Assembly (NCBI RefSeq): GCF_000280055.1
Contig: NZ_ALAB01000041.1
Coordinates: forward strand, 62,001 to 126,000
Length of the DNA stretch: 64,000 nt
Direction: 5' to 3'
Source of the DNA: Alishewanella aestuarii B11
GTDB taxonomy: Bacteria > Pseudomonadota > Gammaproteobacteria > Enterobacterales > Alteromonadaceae
Below are positions 17,571 to 26,279 of this stretch, piece by piece. Within the stretch, counting starts at the first letter, position 1. Each line of letters begins with the position of its first letter. Both the position numbers and the translations under genes were made by a program. The notes under the pieces were generated by a model. That model did not search any database, was not told the DNA's origin, and saw nothing but the letters and a program-made list of their open reading frames with translations.

Positions 17571-17838
17571 TAGTGTTCTTTCCAGTTAATTATGAATGAT
17601 TCAGTCGGAATTAAAATGCCCTCAGGCAAGGCGCTTGTTTGCAGGTTTAGTGGCGCTAAATCAAAAACAAGCAACGATGTCTGAGGGCATTTTAAGCCGA
17701 CCCTGCGGGCGTTTGCCAGGACTTCCAATGCCGCGTTGTCTCGTCTTGACAGAGCACCACTATGCCTTCAACGAGTCGCCTTGCCTTGAAAGCCCTGGCA
17801 AACGCTGAACACGTCATAATTAACTGGAAAGAGCACTA
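17571..17838. mobile_element. MITE-like non-coding element with 25-bp terminal inverted repeats
   Basis: The two ends, 17571-17595 and 17814-17838, are inverted repeats matching at 24 of 25 positions; the shared core reads CTTTCCAGTTAATTATGA on the left. Inside are two further stem-loops. The first pairs 17605-17625 with 17681-17700 (core AAAATGCCCTCAG / CTGAGGGCATTTT), with inner pairs GCTTGTTT/AAACAAGC. The second pairs 17709-17728 with about 17786-17805 (12 perfect bp, GCGTTTGCCAGG / CCTGGCAAACGC, then 6 of 8). No protein-coding frame is plausible. The outermost bases are TA...TA, compatible with a TA target duplication as in IS630/Tc1-type elements, but this is inference. The right end supplies the dGTPase-like gene's stop codon and the left end lies about 20 bases from the patatin start. 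Confidence 0.72.
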
Positions 17839-19116
17839 GTTCCCAAACAATGTCTGATGCATCCGTTCGGCGTAATCGTCAGTCATTCCGGAAAGATAAT
17901 CGCAAATAACCCGCTGTTTGGCAGTGTTATCAACCGCAGCCTGCCAGCGGGCCTGGGTATTTAGCGGTAACAAGCGCTGTGGATCTGAGCTAAAGGCATC
18001 GAACAACTTTAACAGCATATTCTGACAGCGAAAACGCGACTGCTGGATCTCCGGCAGCTGGATCACGCAGCGGTAAACCAGATTTTTCAGGGTCTGTAAC
18101 ATATGCTGCTCAGCATCTGCCAGCCGGGCATTGTAGCGGATCAGCGGTTCTTGGCAAGACGGCAGGCTTTGATAGAGGCTAACCGAGGTAATTAACTGAT
18201 TAACCAGTGAGCCAATGGCATCTTTGCGTAAATGATGTTTGGGACTAAATAACTTAGTGGCCAGTTCGGCCAGCTGTCGCTGATATGCTTGATCCAACTG
18301 GGCAAAAGGTGCGGCAGTAAAATCCTGCCATTGTTGATAGCGCAGGTTGCCAAGCACTATCGCATCTTCCAGATCATGCACGCCATAAGCGATATCGTCG
18401 GCCAGTTCCATAATGGAGGCATCCAGAGACTTGTGGCAGGACTTTTGCCACGGCGACTGTGTCAGCTGTTGTACCTGCTGAAAGCTTTGCCGATCGGCTG
18501 CACTGAGCGGCGCCAGCACCCAGTCCAGAATATCACTGTCGGCGGCGAAAATGGCCTTAGCCGGTTTCCAATCGGCCAGACTCAGTGGATTATCGACGCT
18601 GGGCAGCAGTGGGATTTCGGGTTGTAATACCGGGTACTTCAGCAAGCCAAGCAGGGTGCGGCGGGTAAGGTCCATACCATGAAACTCGGTATAGGGTTCG
18701 AGCTTGGCAACGATCCTTAGCGTTTGGCCATTACCCTCAAAGCCACCATAGGCTAACATTTTAAAATTCAGTGCGGTTTCACCGCCATGACCAAAGGGCG
18801 GATGCCCCAAATCATGCGCCAGACAGAGTGCTTCCATCAGGCTATCATCGGGTAATAAGCCTTGCAGCGCCGGTGGACAATTTAACCTTAGTTGGTTAAC
18901 CAGGCCGGTGCCTATTTGCGCGGCTTCCAGCGAGTGAGTCAGGCGGGTGCGGTAAAAATCGTTCTGACCGATGCCGAGGATCTGGGTTTTCGACTGCAGA
19001 CGGCGAAATGCTGCCGAGTGCAATACTCTGGCCCGGTCGCGCTGCCAGGGCGTACGGTGATCTCTGGGTCTGTTATCCGGCGCATCAGAGCGCCGGGCTT
19101 GCCATTTTTCCGTCAT
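17836..19116 (-). CDS. dGTP triphosphohydrolase-like HD-domain protein
   Basis: Metal-dependent HD-superfamily enzyme that releases triphosphate from deoxynucleoside triphosphates, of the dGTPase-like type 2 group (426 residues rather than about 505 for E. coli Dgt). Visible motifs are RTRLTHSLEAAQIG for the first metal histidine, ALCLAHDLGHPPFGHGGE for the HD pair (about residues 95-112), and MELADDIAYGVHDLEDA for the later conserved aspartate. The start ATG at 19116 gives MTEKWQARRSDAP. The stop codon TAG is the last three bases of the adjacent MITE-like element. No neighbouring gene gives further functional information. Confidence 0.9.
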   Translation of the reverse strand: MTEKWQARRSDAPDNRPRDHRTPWQRDRARVLHSAAFRRLQSKTQILGIGQNDFYRTRLTHSLEAAQIGTGLVNQLRLNCPPALQGLLPDDSLMEALCLAHDLGHPPFGHGGETALNFKMLAYGGFEGNGQTLRIVAKLEPYTEFHGMDLTRRTLLGLLKYPVLQPEIPLLPSVDNPLSLADWKPAKAIFAADSDILDWVLAPLSAADRQSFQQVQQLTQSPWQKSCHKSLDASIMELADDIAYGVHDLEDAIVLGNLRYQQWQDFTAAPFAQLDQAYQRQLAELATKLFSPKHHLRKDAIGSLVNQLITSVSLYQSLPSCQEPLIRYNARLADAEQHMLQTLKNLVYRCVIQLPEIQQSRFRCQNMLLKLFDAFSSDPQRLLPLNTQARWQAAVDNTAKQRVICDYLSGMTDDYAERMHQTLFGN

Positions 19117-19182
19117 CCTAGTCCACCAATTAATAACGATTCAGTAACTTATCATAAAGTAAATGCGATCCAGAAGCGATGC

Positions 19183-19220
19183 TAGACTTCCCTAAATTTA
19201 TACTGTATAAATAAACAGTT
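19183..19220 (+). promoter_or_regulatory. LexA-controlled promoter of yebG
   Basis: The 20-mer TACTGTATAAATAAACAGTT at 19201-19220 is a near-consensus LexA operator (CTGT-N8-ACAG). It overlaps the -10 hexamer TATAAA (19206-19211), which is 17 bases from a -35-like TAGACT (19183-19188). LexA bound here would block polymerase directly, so yebG should be induced by DNA damage. Confidence 0.88.
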
Positions 19221-19259
19221 TCGGATAATAACGCAGTCAGCGTACTGAGGAGTCAAAAA

Positions 19260-19592
19260 ATGGCAGTGATCACCAAATATGTCGTGGAACGCAGTGGAGT
19301 AGAAAAAATGACCTTTACCAGTAAAGCGGAAGCCGATGCCTACGATAAAATGCTGGATACGGCTGATGCGCTACAGGTGTTGTTGTCTGCGTCTGGTCAG
19401 CTGACAGATGAAGCTCAGGCAGAGGCGCTGGCACTGTATCTGGCGCAGCAAAAAGAGCCCTTGCTGGTGGCGCTGGGCGTTAAAAAAGCGGCCAAAGCCG
19501 GCAAGCAGGACAGCGAGGAGCAGTCCACAGCAAAGCAGGATGATACCAACAGCAAAGGGCTGAAAGCTGTTGCTGCCGGCCACGCCGCCTGA
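19260..19592 (+). CDS. yebG: SOS-induced YebG family protein
   Basis: Small DNA-damage-inducible protein of unknown biochemical function. Residues 1-75 match YebG closely: MAVITKYVVERSGVEKMTF at the start, KAEADAYDKMLD, then ALYLAQQKEPLLVALG. The tail (residues 78-110) is low-complexity, rich in Lys, Gln, Ser and Asp. It has a GAGG ribosome site and a LexA operator 40 bases upstream, exactly the control expected for this family. It is monocistronic and is followed by a hairpin before the convergent alanine symporter. Confidence 0.93.
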   Translation: MAVITKYVVERSGVEKMTFTSKAEADAYDKMLDTADALQVLLSASGQLTDEAQAEALALYLAQQKEPLLVALGVKKAAKAGKQDSEEQSTAKQDDTNSKGLKAVAAGHAA

Positions 19593-19628
19593 TTTGGCAT
19601 CGCATCACGCCAGGATCCCCTAGGACAA

Positions 19629-19662
19629 CGCTAAGCCATCCGCTTTATGCGGCGGCTTAGCG
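19629..19662. terminator. hairpin between convergent yebG and AGCS symporter genes
   Basis: CGCTAAGCC pairs with GGCTTAGCG over 9 bp, with extra CGC/GCG pairing inside. It has no clear U-tract on either strand, so termination strength is uncertain. Confidence 0.5.
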
Positions 19663-19673
19663 ATTGCCTTGGG

Positions 19674-21092
19674 CTAAGCCTGTTTACCGGCTGTGGCTCG
19701 CGCCGTGATTTTTTGCTGCCAGTAATGCTGCAGATCGCGTTTTACTTCCGGCAATAATAAGTACAGCGCCAGGATATTCGGCACTGCCATCAAAAAAATC
19801 ATCGAATCGATAAAATCAAACACCGCCATAATGCTCGGCACCGCTCCCATCGATACCATGCCACAGAACAGCAGTTTGTATAGCGTAGTGAGTCGGGGGT
19901 GGGTGCCGACGATATAACGCCAGCCGGTCAGGCCATAGTAAGACCAGCTGAGTACCGTCGAAAAGCCAAACAGCAGCAAGGCCACCATCAAGACCAGTGG
20001 GAACCAATCGAATACCGAGGCAAAAGCACTGGAGGTAATTTGTACGCCGTCCAGCCCCTGCATCTGATAGGCACCGGTCAGAATAATCACCAGTGCAGTA
20101 ATAGTGCAGATCACCACCGTATCAATAAAGGGCTCTAGCAGGCCAACAAAACCCTGGGATACTGGATCCTTGGTTTTCGCGGCGGCATGGGCGATCGGTG
20201 ACGAGCCGATGCCGGCTTCATTGGAGTAAGCGGCACGGCGAAAACCCTGAATTAACACACCAATAAAACCACCGTAGGCGGCGTCGGGAGCAAAGGCGCT
20301 TTGGACAATCAGCCAAAGTGCAGCCGGTACCGCAGAGAGATGGCTGCCAATCACGATCAGCGCTGCCAGCAGGTAGATGGCGCACATTAGCGGCACCAGC
20401 TTGCTGGTGACATTGGCGATACTTTTAATGCCGCCGATAATCACAGCGCCAATCAACGCAGCGTAGATCGCGCCAAACAACCAGGCATTATCAAAGCCAG
20501 TGACGCTTTGTACCTGCACAAAGCCCTGATTCACGTGCACAAAGCCAGCTGAGCCAAAGATCACGGCAATGGAGAAGAATACTGCCAGCGCGCTGCCAAA
20601 CCAGGGTAACTGATATTTATCCAGCGCCGCCTTAATATAGTACATCGGCCCGCCGGAGACGCTGCCATCCGCATTAAGCTGGCGGTACTTCACCGCCAGC
20701 GTACATTCCACAAATTTGGTCGACATGCCAAGCAGGCCGGCCATAATCATCCAGAAGGTCGCGCCGGGACCACCCAAACTAATGGCTACTGCCACCCCGG
20801 CAATATTACCGGTACCAACGGTACCGGATAAGGCTGTGGTCAGGGCTTTATAGGGCGAAATCTCGCCGCTGCTGCCGGCTTCCGGCTTGGCAAATAAGCG
20901 CCGGATAGCGTAGCCAAAGCCGCGGATATTAATAAACCCGAGATAAAAGGTAAAAATCAGGGCGCCACTGATCAGCCAGATCATCACCAGCGGGATTGGT
21001 ACCCCATTAAAGGAAAAGGCATAAAACACTACAGCGGCCAGCTGATTGGTAAAGGCTTCAAAGCTGGCCTGGAACGAGAACTCTGCAGACAT
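19674..21092 (-). CDS. alanine/sodium symporter (AGCS family)
   Basis: Inner-membrane symporter importing alanine or glycine with sodium. It is 472 residues with about ten hydrophobic helices. Family signatures include GTVGTGNIAGVAVAISLGGP (about residues 93-112), GPMYYIKAAL, and the SNEAGIGSSPIAHAAAKT block (about residues 284-301). The C-terminal ten residues are basic and soluble. It stands alone between convergent yebG and the divergent SYLF lipoprotein gene. With alaA and ald also in the window, the region holds several alanine genes, but they are not in one operon. Confidence 0.93.
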   Translation of the reverse strand: MSAEFSFQASFEAFTNQLAAVVFYAFSFNGVPIPLVMIWLISGALIFTFYLGFINIRGFGYAIRRLFAKPEAGSSGEISPYKALTTALSGTVGTGNIAGVAVAISLGGPGATFWMIMAGLLGMSTKFVECTLAVKYRQLNADGSVSGGPMYYIKAALDKYQLPWFGSALAVFFSIAVIFGSAGFVHVNQGFVQVQSVTGFDNAWLFGAIYAALIGAVIIGGIKSIANVTSKLVPLMCAIYLLAALIVIGSHLSAVPAALWLIVQSAFAPDAAYGGFIGVLIQGFRRAAYSNEAGIGSSPIAHAAAKTKDPVSQGFVGLLEPFIDTVVICTITALVIILTGAYQMQGLDGVQITSSAFASVFDWFPLVLMVALLLFGFSTVLSWSYYGLTGWRYIVGTHPRLTTLYKLLFCGMVSMGAVPSIMAVFDFIDSMIFLMAVPNILALYLLLPEVKRDLQHYWQQKITARATAGKQA

Positions 21093-21259
21093 ATTGCTAT
21101 CCGGATGGCTATTGACTGTCGGAGCATACCTGCTAACTGTGGCGCTGACAATACAGCAGGCTCTGACAGTACCCTGAATGCGATTAACCGCGGATTCAGA
21201 TAGTTGAGCTAAGCTCTATGCTGTTAAGGTCGCTAAGACAGTCAAAGAGGAGAGGGACT

Positions 21260-21820
21260 ATGTGGATAAAAACAGCTTTGCTGGCGGTACTATTATTTAT
21301 GCTACAAGGCTGCGCCGCCGGGTTAAATGCTACCCCGACTGAGCAGCGTACTGCTATTAATGAGATGCGGCAGCAGGTGCTAACTGAGTTGTATCGCGAG
21401 AAAGCCAGTGCCCGGCCTGAAGTCGCCAGCGCACCGGGCTATGCGGTATTTAGCAATGCCAATGTCAATCTGCTGCTGGCCAGCTTTGGTGGGGGTTATG
21501 GCGTGGTGCGTAACAACCGTAGCGGCGCCGATACCTATATGCGCATGGGCGAGGTCGGTGTCGGCTTGGGCGCCGGTGTGAAAGACTTTCGCTTAGTGAT
21601 GGTGTTTCACACTGAGCAGGCGATGAACCGTTTTATTGAACAGGGCTGGGCCTTTGGTGCTCAGGCGGACGCCGCCGCCAAAGCCGGTGACAAAGGCGCT
21701 GCCGTCGGGGCTGAAGCCAGTGTTGATGAGGTGACTATCTATCAGTTTACTGAAGCAGGCCTGGCGTTACAGGCTACCATCAAAGGAACTAAATTCTGGG
21801 TCGACCGTAAGCTGAACTAA
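21260..21820 (+). CDS. SYLF-domain (YSC84-like) lipoprotein
   Basis: A predicted lipoprotein of 186 residues. The signal peptide MWIKTALLAVLLFMLQGC ends in a lipobox with the acylated cysteine at residue 18. The mature part carries a SYLF/YSC84-like domain, a glycine-rich fold reported to bind lipids in other members: YAVFSNANVNLLLASFGGGYG, then VGVGLGAGVKDFRLVMVF, and a C-terminal KGTKFWVDRKLN. Start at 21260 is chosen because it has AGGAGAGGG just upstream and yields the lipobox; a longer frame at 21218 does not. It is monocistronic. Its role in the envelope is unknown. Confidence 0.85.
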   Translation: MWIKTALLAVLLFMLQGCAAGLNATPTEQRTAINEMRQQVLTELYREKASARPEVASAPGYAVFSNANVNLLLASFGGGYGVVRNNRSGADTYMRMGEVGVGLGAGVKDFRLVMVFHTEQAMNRFIEQGWAFGAQADAAAKAGDKGAAVGAEASVDEVTIYQFTEAGLALQATIKGTKFWVDRKLN

Positions 21821-21873
21821 GCGCCAGGTTAAGAGCCGCTGCGGCCTGTTGTCAGGCCGCAGCCATATGCAGC

Positions 21874-23091
21874 TTAATATTGACTGTAGCTTTGTAAGAA
21901 CTGGCCCAGGCGGCTAATCGCCTGCGTCAGTTGTTCTTTGTGCGGTAGCGTGACAATACGGAAATGATCCGGCTCTGGCCAGTTAAAAGCCCGGCCATGC
22001 ACCAGTAATACCTTGTGCTGGCGCAGAAAATCCAGCACAAACAGCTCGTCGTCCTGAATCCGGTATTTTTTAAGATCGATCTTCGGAAACAGATACATCG
22101 CTCCCTTGGGGCGCATACAGCTGATGCCATCAATCTCGGTCACCAGTTTGTGCGCCAGATCCATCTGATCATATAACCGCCCACCCGGTACCACCAGCTC
22201 ATTAATACTCTGATAGCCACCCAGCGCGGTTTGTACTGCATGCTGGCAGGGCACGTTGGCACAAAGCCGCATCGAGGCCAGAATATTCAAGCCTTCGATA
22301 TATTGGCGTGCCGCCTGCTTGGCGCCGGAAATAAATAACCAGCCAATGCGAAAACCGGCGATGCGGTAATTTTTTGATAAGCCACCAAAGGTCAGCATCA
22401 CCAGATCGTCGGCCAGCGCGGCAGTGCTAACATGCTCAGTGCCATCGTACAGCACCTTGTCGTAGATCTCGTCGCTAAGCACCACCAACTTATGCTCGCG
22501 TGCGATCTGCAGTAACTGACGCAGAAAATCCGCACTATAGACAGCGCCGGTCGGATTATTCGGGTTAATCAGGACCAGGGCCCGGGTTTTTTTGCTGATT
22601 TTCGCTTTGATATCATCCAGTGCCGGCAGCCAGTCCTGTTGCTCATCACACAGGTAATGTACCGCCTTACCACCAGCCAGATTCACTGCGGCGGTCCACA
22701 GCGGATAATCCGGCATCGGCACCAGCACTTCATCACCATTATTCAACAGTGCCTGCAGCGACATCAGGATCAGCTCCGAGACGCCATTACCGATATAGAC
22801 ATCATCCGCATCGGCACCGAGAATACCACGTTGCTGGTAGTACTGTGCTACCGCCACGCGGGCTGGATAGATACCCTGTGAGTCTGAGTAGCCCTGTGCC
22901 GTTGGCAGGTTGTGGATCACATGCTTAAGAATTTCATCCGGCGCTTCAAAACCAAAGGGCGCCGGGTTACCAATATTCAGTTTCAGAATGCGGTGGCCTT
23001 CTTCTTCCATCCGTTTCGCTTCACGTGCCACCGGGCCACGAATATCGTAACAGACCCCATCCAGTTTATTTGACCGTTCTACCGCTTTCAT
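21874..23091 (-). CDS. alaA: alanine aminotransferase AlaA-type
   Basis: PLP-dependent class I aminotransferase that makes alanine from pyruvate and glutamate. The start at 23091 (MKAVERSNKLDGVCYDIRG) gives 405 residues, the same length and N-terminus as E. coli AlaA; an in-frame ATG ten codons upstream (23121) is possible but has a poorer ribosome site. The PLP lysine is in TFGGLSKNYRIAGFRIGW, and NPNNPTGAVYS is the cofactor-binding stretch. LKLNIGNPAPFGFEAPDEI is typical of AlaA. It faces the divergent Bax-like gene across about 180 bases. Confidence 0.92.
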   Translation of the reverse strand: MKAVERSNKLDGVCYDIRGPVAREAKRMEEEGHRILKLNIGNPAPFGFEAPDEILKHVIHNLPTAQGYSDSQGIYPARVAVAQYYQQRGILGADADDVYIGNGVSELILMSLQALLNNGDEVLVPMPDYPLWTAAVNLAGGKAVHYLCDEQQDWLPALDDIKAKISKKTRALVLINPNNPTGAVYSADFLRQLLQIAREHKLVVLSDEIYDKVLYDGTEHVSTAALADDLVMLTFGGLSKNYRIAGFRIGWLFISGAKQAARQYIEGLNILASMRLCANVPCQHAVQTALGGYQSINELVVPGGRLYDQMDLAHKLVTEIDGISCMRPKGAMYLFPKIDLKKYRIQDDELFVLDFLRQHKVLLVHGRAFNWPEPDHFRIVTLPHKEQLTQAISRLGQFLQSYSQY

Positions 23092-23303
23092 CTTGTTTGC
23101 CTGCTTCAGTAAAATATCCATCCAGACAGCTAAAACTGCCTATGGCAGTGTTTCTCAGTACAGAAAAATTTGCAATATTTTCAGGCAATAAAACAGAAAA
23201 AAAGCGCAGTTCGAACTTTTTCATCGAATCCTGGCCTCATTGGCGGTAGAATATGCGGCCGTTTTGGTCGTTATTTGTACAAATCCAGTATTAAAGGTGG
23301 TGA

Positions 23304-24170
23304 ATGCTCTTAATTCGTAAATTGATTCTGCTACTGTTTTGGCTTTGGGTAGTTATTGCTATCGCCAGCCCTTTTAGTCAGCTGGAACCAATTAAAGAGC
23401 CGGAAGCCTTGGAAGAATGGCAGATCCCAAGCCGGCTGACTGCGTTATCAGAAGCGGATCAGAAAAAGCTACTGCAGCGCCTGGCGTATCCGAAAGCAGA
23501 TATTCCAAAACAGCCATTACCGGACTTTAATGCGATCCGCGACATTAACCGCAAAAAACAGGCCTTTTTTGATTACCTGCGGCCACATGTAAAACGCGAG
23601 AACCAGCGTTTACTTTGGTTGCGCGAGCAGCTATTAGATATTGCGGAAAAGAAGCAGAAAAACCTGCGTATCTCGCTGGAAGAATACGCTTTTTTATACA
23701 GCCTGTATGAAGAGTTTAAACTGGATGTGGCCGAAACCGATCCGCAGGCGTTGCAGGAGCTGTTAAAGCGGGTGGATATTCTGCCGGAAAGTCTGGTGTT
23801 GATGCAGGCTGCCAATGAATCCGCCTGGGGTACCAGCCGCTTTGCGGTCGAGGGCTATAACTTTTTCGGGCAATGGTGTTTCCGGGAGGGCTGTGGCCTG
23901 ATCCCACAAAATCGTGCCGAAGATCAGTTTCATGAAGTCGCCCGCTTCGATAGCCCGGCGGCCAGTATCCGTAGTTACTTCTACAATCTGAATACCTTTC
24001 ATACTTATGAGAAGCTGCGGCATATCCGGGCTGAGCACCGCGCCGAGAATAAGCCGCTGCGTGGTGAAGCCCTGGCGCACGGTTTAAGCGCGTATTCTGA
24101 ACGCGGTCATGAGTATATTGAAGAAATCACTGCCATGATCCGTTTTAATCGCCGTCTGCTGGAAGAATAA
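23304..24170 (+). CDS. Bax-like glucosaminidase-domain protein
   Basis: A 288-residue protein related to E. coli Bax, in the peptidoglycan glucosaminidase family. The N-terminus (residues 1-25) is a hydrophobic signal anchor, so the catalytic part should be periplasmic. The conserved domain runs from about residue 130: LVLMQAANESAWGTSRFAVE contains the catalytic-type glutamate, followed by NFFGQWCFREGCG and RFDSPAASIRSYFYNLN. The terminal SERGHEYIEEITAMIRFNR is typical. Hydrolysis of peptidoglycan is inferred from the family. A terminator follows 14 bases after the stop. Confidence 0.85.
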   Translation: MLLIRKLILLLFWLWVVIAIASPFSQLEPIKEPEALEEWQIPSRLTALSEADQKKLLQRLAYPKADIPKQPLPDFNAIRDINRKKQAFFDYLRPHVKRENQRLLWLREQLLDIAEKKQKNLRISLEEYAFLYSLYEEFKLDVAETDPQALQELLKRVDILPESLVLMQAANESAWGTSRFAVEGYNFFGQWCFREGCGLIPQNRAEDQFHEVARFDSPAASIRSYFYNLNTFHTYEKLRHIRAEHRAENKPLRGEALAHGLSAYSERGHEYIEEITAMIRFNRRLLEE

Positions 24171-24183
24171 GCAAGCTAGAATT

Positions 24184-24210
24184 AAAAAGCCCGGTTTTAA
24201 CCAGGCTTTT
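24184..24210. terminator. bidirectional terminator between bax-like gene and ttcA
   Basis: AAAAGCC(C)GGTT pairs with AACC(A)GGCTTTT. T-runs are present at the 3' side on both strands, suiting the convergent genes. Confidence 0.8.
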
Positions 24211-24245
24211 CTAAAGCAAAATACTTAAGGTAGATTGCGGCTAAA

Positions 24246-25166
24246 CTAGCTTAGTTCTACCGTCTGATGCACGCTCAGCTCTTCATCATCCTGCTCAAAA
24301 CCTACCGGTACTGATGGTACGGCCGGTTTATCAAAGGCGGTATCACCATCGCCGTTTAACGGGCTGTCTTTGCTGATGGCTTTAAAATCGAACAAACTGT
24401 TATCGGCCAGATGCGAAGGTACAATATTTTGCATCGCCTGGAACATGGTTTCAATGCGGCCGGGGAAGCGCTTATCCCAATCCTGCAGCATTTCTTTTAC
24501 CACCTGCCGCTGTAAACCATCCTGTGAGCCACAGAGGTTACAGGGGATAATAGGGAAGCCTTTCGCCACTGAGTATTTTTCAATATCTTTTTCTCTGCAG
24601 TAGGCCAGTGGCCGGATCACGATATGTTCACCATTGTCGCTGATCAGCTTGGGCGGCATCGACTTCATCTTGCCGCCGTAGAACATATTTAAAAACAAGG
24701 TTTCCAGCATATCATCTCGATGATGACCCAGCGCTATCTTGGTCGCGCCCAGCTCCTTTGCCGTGCGATATAAAATACCGCGGCGCAGCCGTGAACACAG
24801 TGAGCAGGTGGTTTTACCTTCCGGGATCTTCTCTTTGACGATCGAGTAGGTGTCTTCAGTAACAATTTTAAAATCGACGCCGATGCTGCTTAAATATTCC
24901 GGCAACACATGCGCCGGGAAGCCGGGTTGTTTCTGATCCAGGTTAACTGCAACGATGCTGAAATTCACCGGCGCAGATTGCTGCAGATTAAGCAGGATAT
25001 CTAACAGCGTATAGGAGTCTTTGCCGCCGGATAAACAGACCATGATCTTGTCACCTTCGCTGATCATGCCAAAATCAGCAATGGCCTGGCCGACATTACG
25101 GCGCAGCCGTTTATGCAGCTTGTTCAGATTATATTGGGCTTTCGCTTGTGCCGCGTGAGACATCAT
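24246..25166 (-). CDS. ttcA: tRNA 2-thiocytidine(32) synthetase
   Basis: ATP- and Fe-S-dependent enzyme that thiolates cytidine 32 of certain tRNAs. The PP-loop SGGKDS is at residues 46-51. The two CxxC pairs of the TtcA family are at Cys121/Cys124 ([10 protein letters not shown]) and Cys209/Cys212 (CNLCGS); together they hold the cluster. [17 protein letters not shown] is a conserved helix. Length 306 residues is usual; the last 35 residues are acidic and poorly conserved. Gene order ttcA-uspE-fnr on this strand is familiar from related genomes. It ends convergent with the Bax-like gene. Confidence 0.95.
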   Translation of the reverse strand: MMSHAAQAKAQYNLNKLHKRLRRNVGQAIADFGMISEGDKIMVCLSGGKDSYTLLDILLNLQQSAPVNFSIVAVNLDQKQPGFPAHVLPEYLSSIGVDFKIVTEDTYSIVKEKIPEGKTTCSLCSRLRRGILYRTAKELGATKIALGHHRDDMLETLFLNMFYGGKMKSMPPKLISDNGEHIVIRPLAYCREKDIEKYSVAKGFPIIPCNLCGSQDGLQRQVVKEMLQDWDKRFPGRIETMFQAMQNIVPSHLADNSLFDFKAISKDSPLNGDGDTAFDKPAVPSVPVGFEQDDEELSVHQTVELS

Positions 25167-25240
25167 TAACTACCAGACAGAAAAAAGGCGCACATTATAC
25201 CCAAGGGTGCGCCCGTTCAAAAGAGGCAGAGGCTGGAAGG

Positions 25241-26173
25241 CTAGGATTTCTCCAGCGGACAGACAAAATTGGCCGGTTTTAAGGCCAGCACATCACAATC
25301 CAGACGGTCAATCACATGCTCAGCGGTATTACCGATAATGGCCGCCGATAAGCCGGTGCGGCCGATAGTGCCAATTAGTACCATCTCGGCATCAAGCTGC
25401 CGTGCCAATTTCGGGATCACATCTTCCGGCATCCCTTCCAACACATGACATTGCTCTGCCGGGATCTGATGTTCGGCTGCCAGTTGTTTCACCGCATCCT
25501 TATGATGTCGCTGCATGGTGCTGTTATATTCCTGCGGATTAAATTCCGGGATCTCGATAGCGATATTAACCGGAGTACCGGGGTAGGCATTCACCAGATG
25601 TACCCTGGCATTTAGCATGGCAGCCATTTGTTTAGCTTTATCAATCACCCTGTTATTCAGGGATTTATGATGCTCCTGCTCACTGCCGGCATTAACAGCG
25701 GCGATAATATTACCTTGCGCCGGCCAGGCATGCTCTTTTACCAGCAGCACCGGGCAGGGGCATTTGCGCAAAATATGCCAGTCAGTTGGGGTGAAAATCA
25801 TGGATTTCAGCACATCGTGGTCATGGGTGCCTTTGATCACCAGATCAAAGTTATGCTCCAGCACAGCTTTGACGACGGCTTCGAACGGTCTGTTATGCCA
25901 GACCACCTGAATACTGATCTCCAGTCCTTGCGCCTGAGCCTGCTGCAGTAAGCCACTGACCCAGATTTCGCGATCTTTAATCACCGCCTGCTTCATTGCT
26001 TCGCGTTCGTCACCGGATAGCATGGTGGTCATCTCATAGGAGAATTCGTATACCGATAAAAACGCGGTCAGTTTACCGCCTTGTTTGCGGCTTAGCTCCA
26101 GGGCGCGGTCGAGGGCTTTCTGTTGTTCAGTCGTGGGATCTAATACCACTAAAACATTGTTATAAATCGACAT
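25241..26173 (-). CDS. uspE: universal stress protein UspE (tandem Usp domains)
   Basis: Cytoplasmic stress protein made of two Usp domains, residues 1-150 and 160-310. The second domain has the nucleotide-binding pattern GTIGRTGLSAAIIGNTAEHV near residues 266-285; the first has a comparable but divergent ending (GTHDHDVLKSMIFTPTDWHI). The N-terminal MSIYNNVLVVLDPTTEQQKAL and the 310-residue length match UspE. It lies beside fnr, as in E. coli and Shewanella. A degenerate FNR-type site is 80-95 bases upstream. Confidence 0.93.
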   Translation of the reverse strand: MSIYNNVLVVLDPTTEQQKALDRALELSRKQGGKLTAFLSVYEFSYEMTTMLSGDEREAMKQAVIKDREIWVSGLLQQAQAQGLEISIQVVWHNRPFEAVVKAVLEHNFDLVIKGTHDHDVLKSMIFTPTDWHILRKCPCPVLLVKEHAWPAQGNIIAAVNAGSEQEHHKSLNNRVIDKAKQMAAMLNARVHLVNAYPGTPVNIAIEIPEFNPQEYNSTMQRHHKDAVKQLAAEHQIPAEQCHVLEGMPEDVIPKLARQLDAEMVLIGTIGRTGLSAAIIGNTAEHVIDRLDCDVLALKPANFVCPLEKS

Positions 26174-26254
26174 AATGACTCCGGTTACCAGGTTGATGCA
26201 CGCAATCTGTTAGATTAAGTGTAGTCAACATAACCGGAGTTGGTAGGCTGGCCT

Positions 26255-26268
26255 TTGTGTTAAATCAA
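26255..26268 (-). promoter_or_regulatory. candidate FNR-type site upstream of uspE
   Basis: TTGTG-TTAA-ATCAA matches the FNR consensus TTGAT-N4-ATCAA at 8 of 10 positions with correct spacing; one half is perfect. It lies in the fnr-uspE gap. The imperfect left half keeps confidence low. Confidence 0.35.
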
Positions 26269-26279
26269 CAAAATACCGA

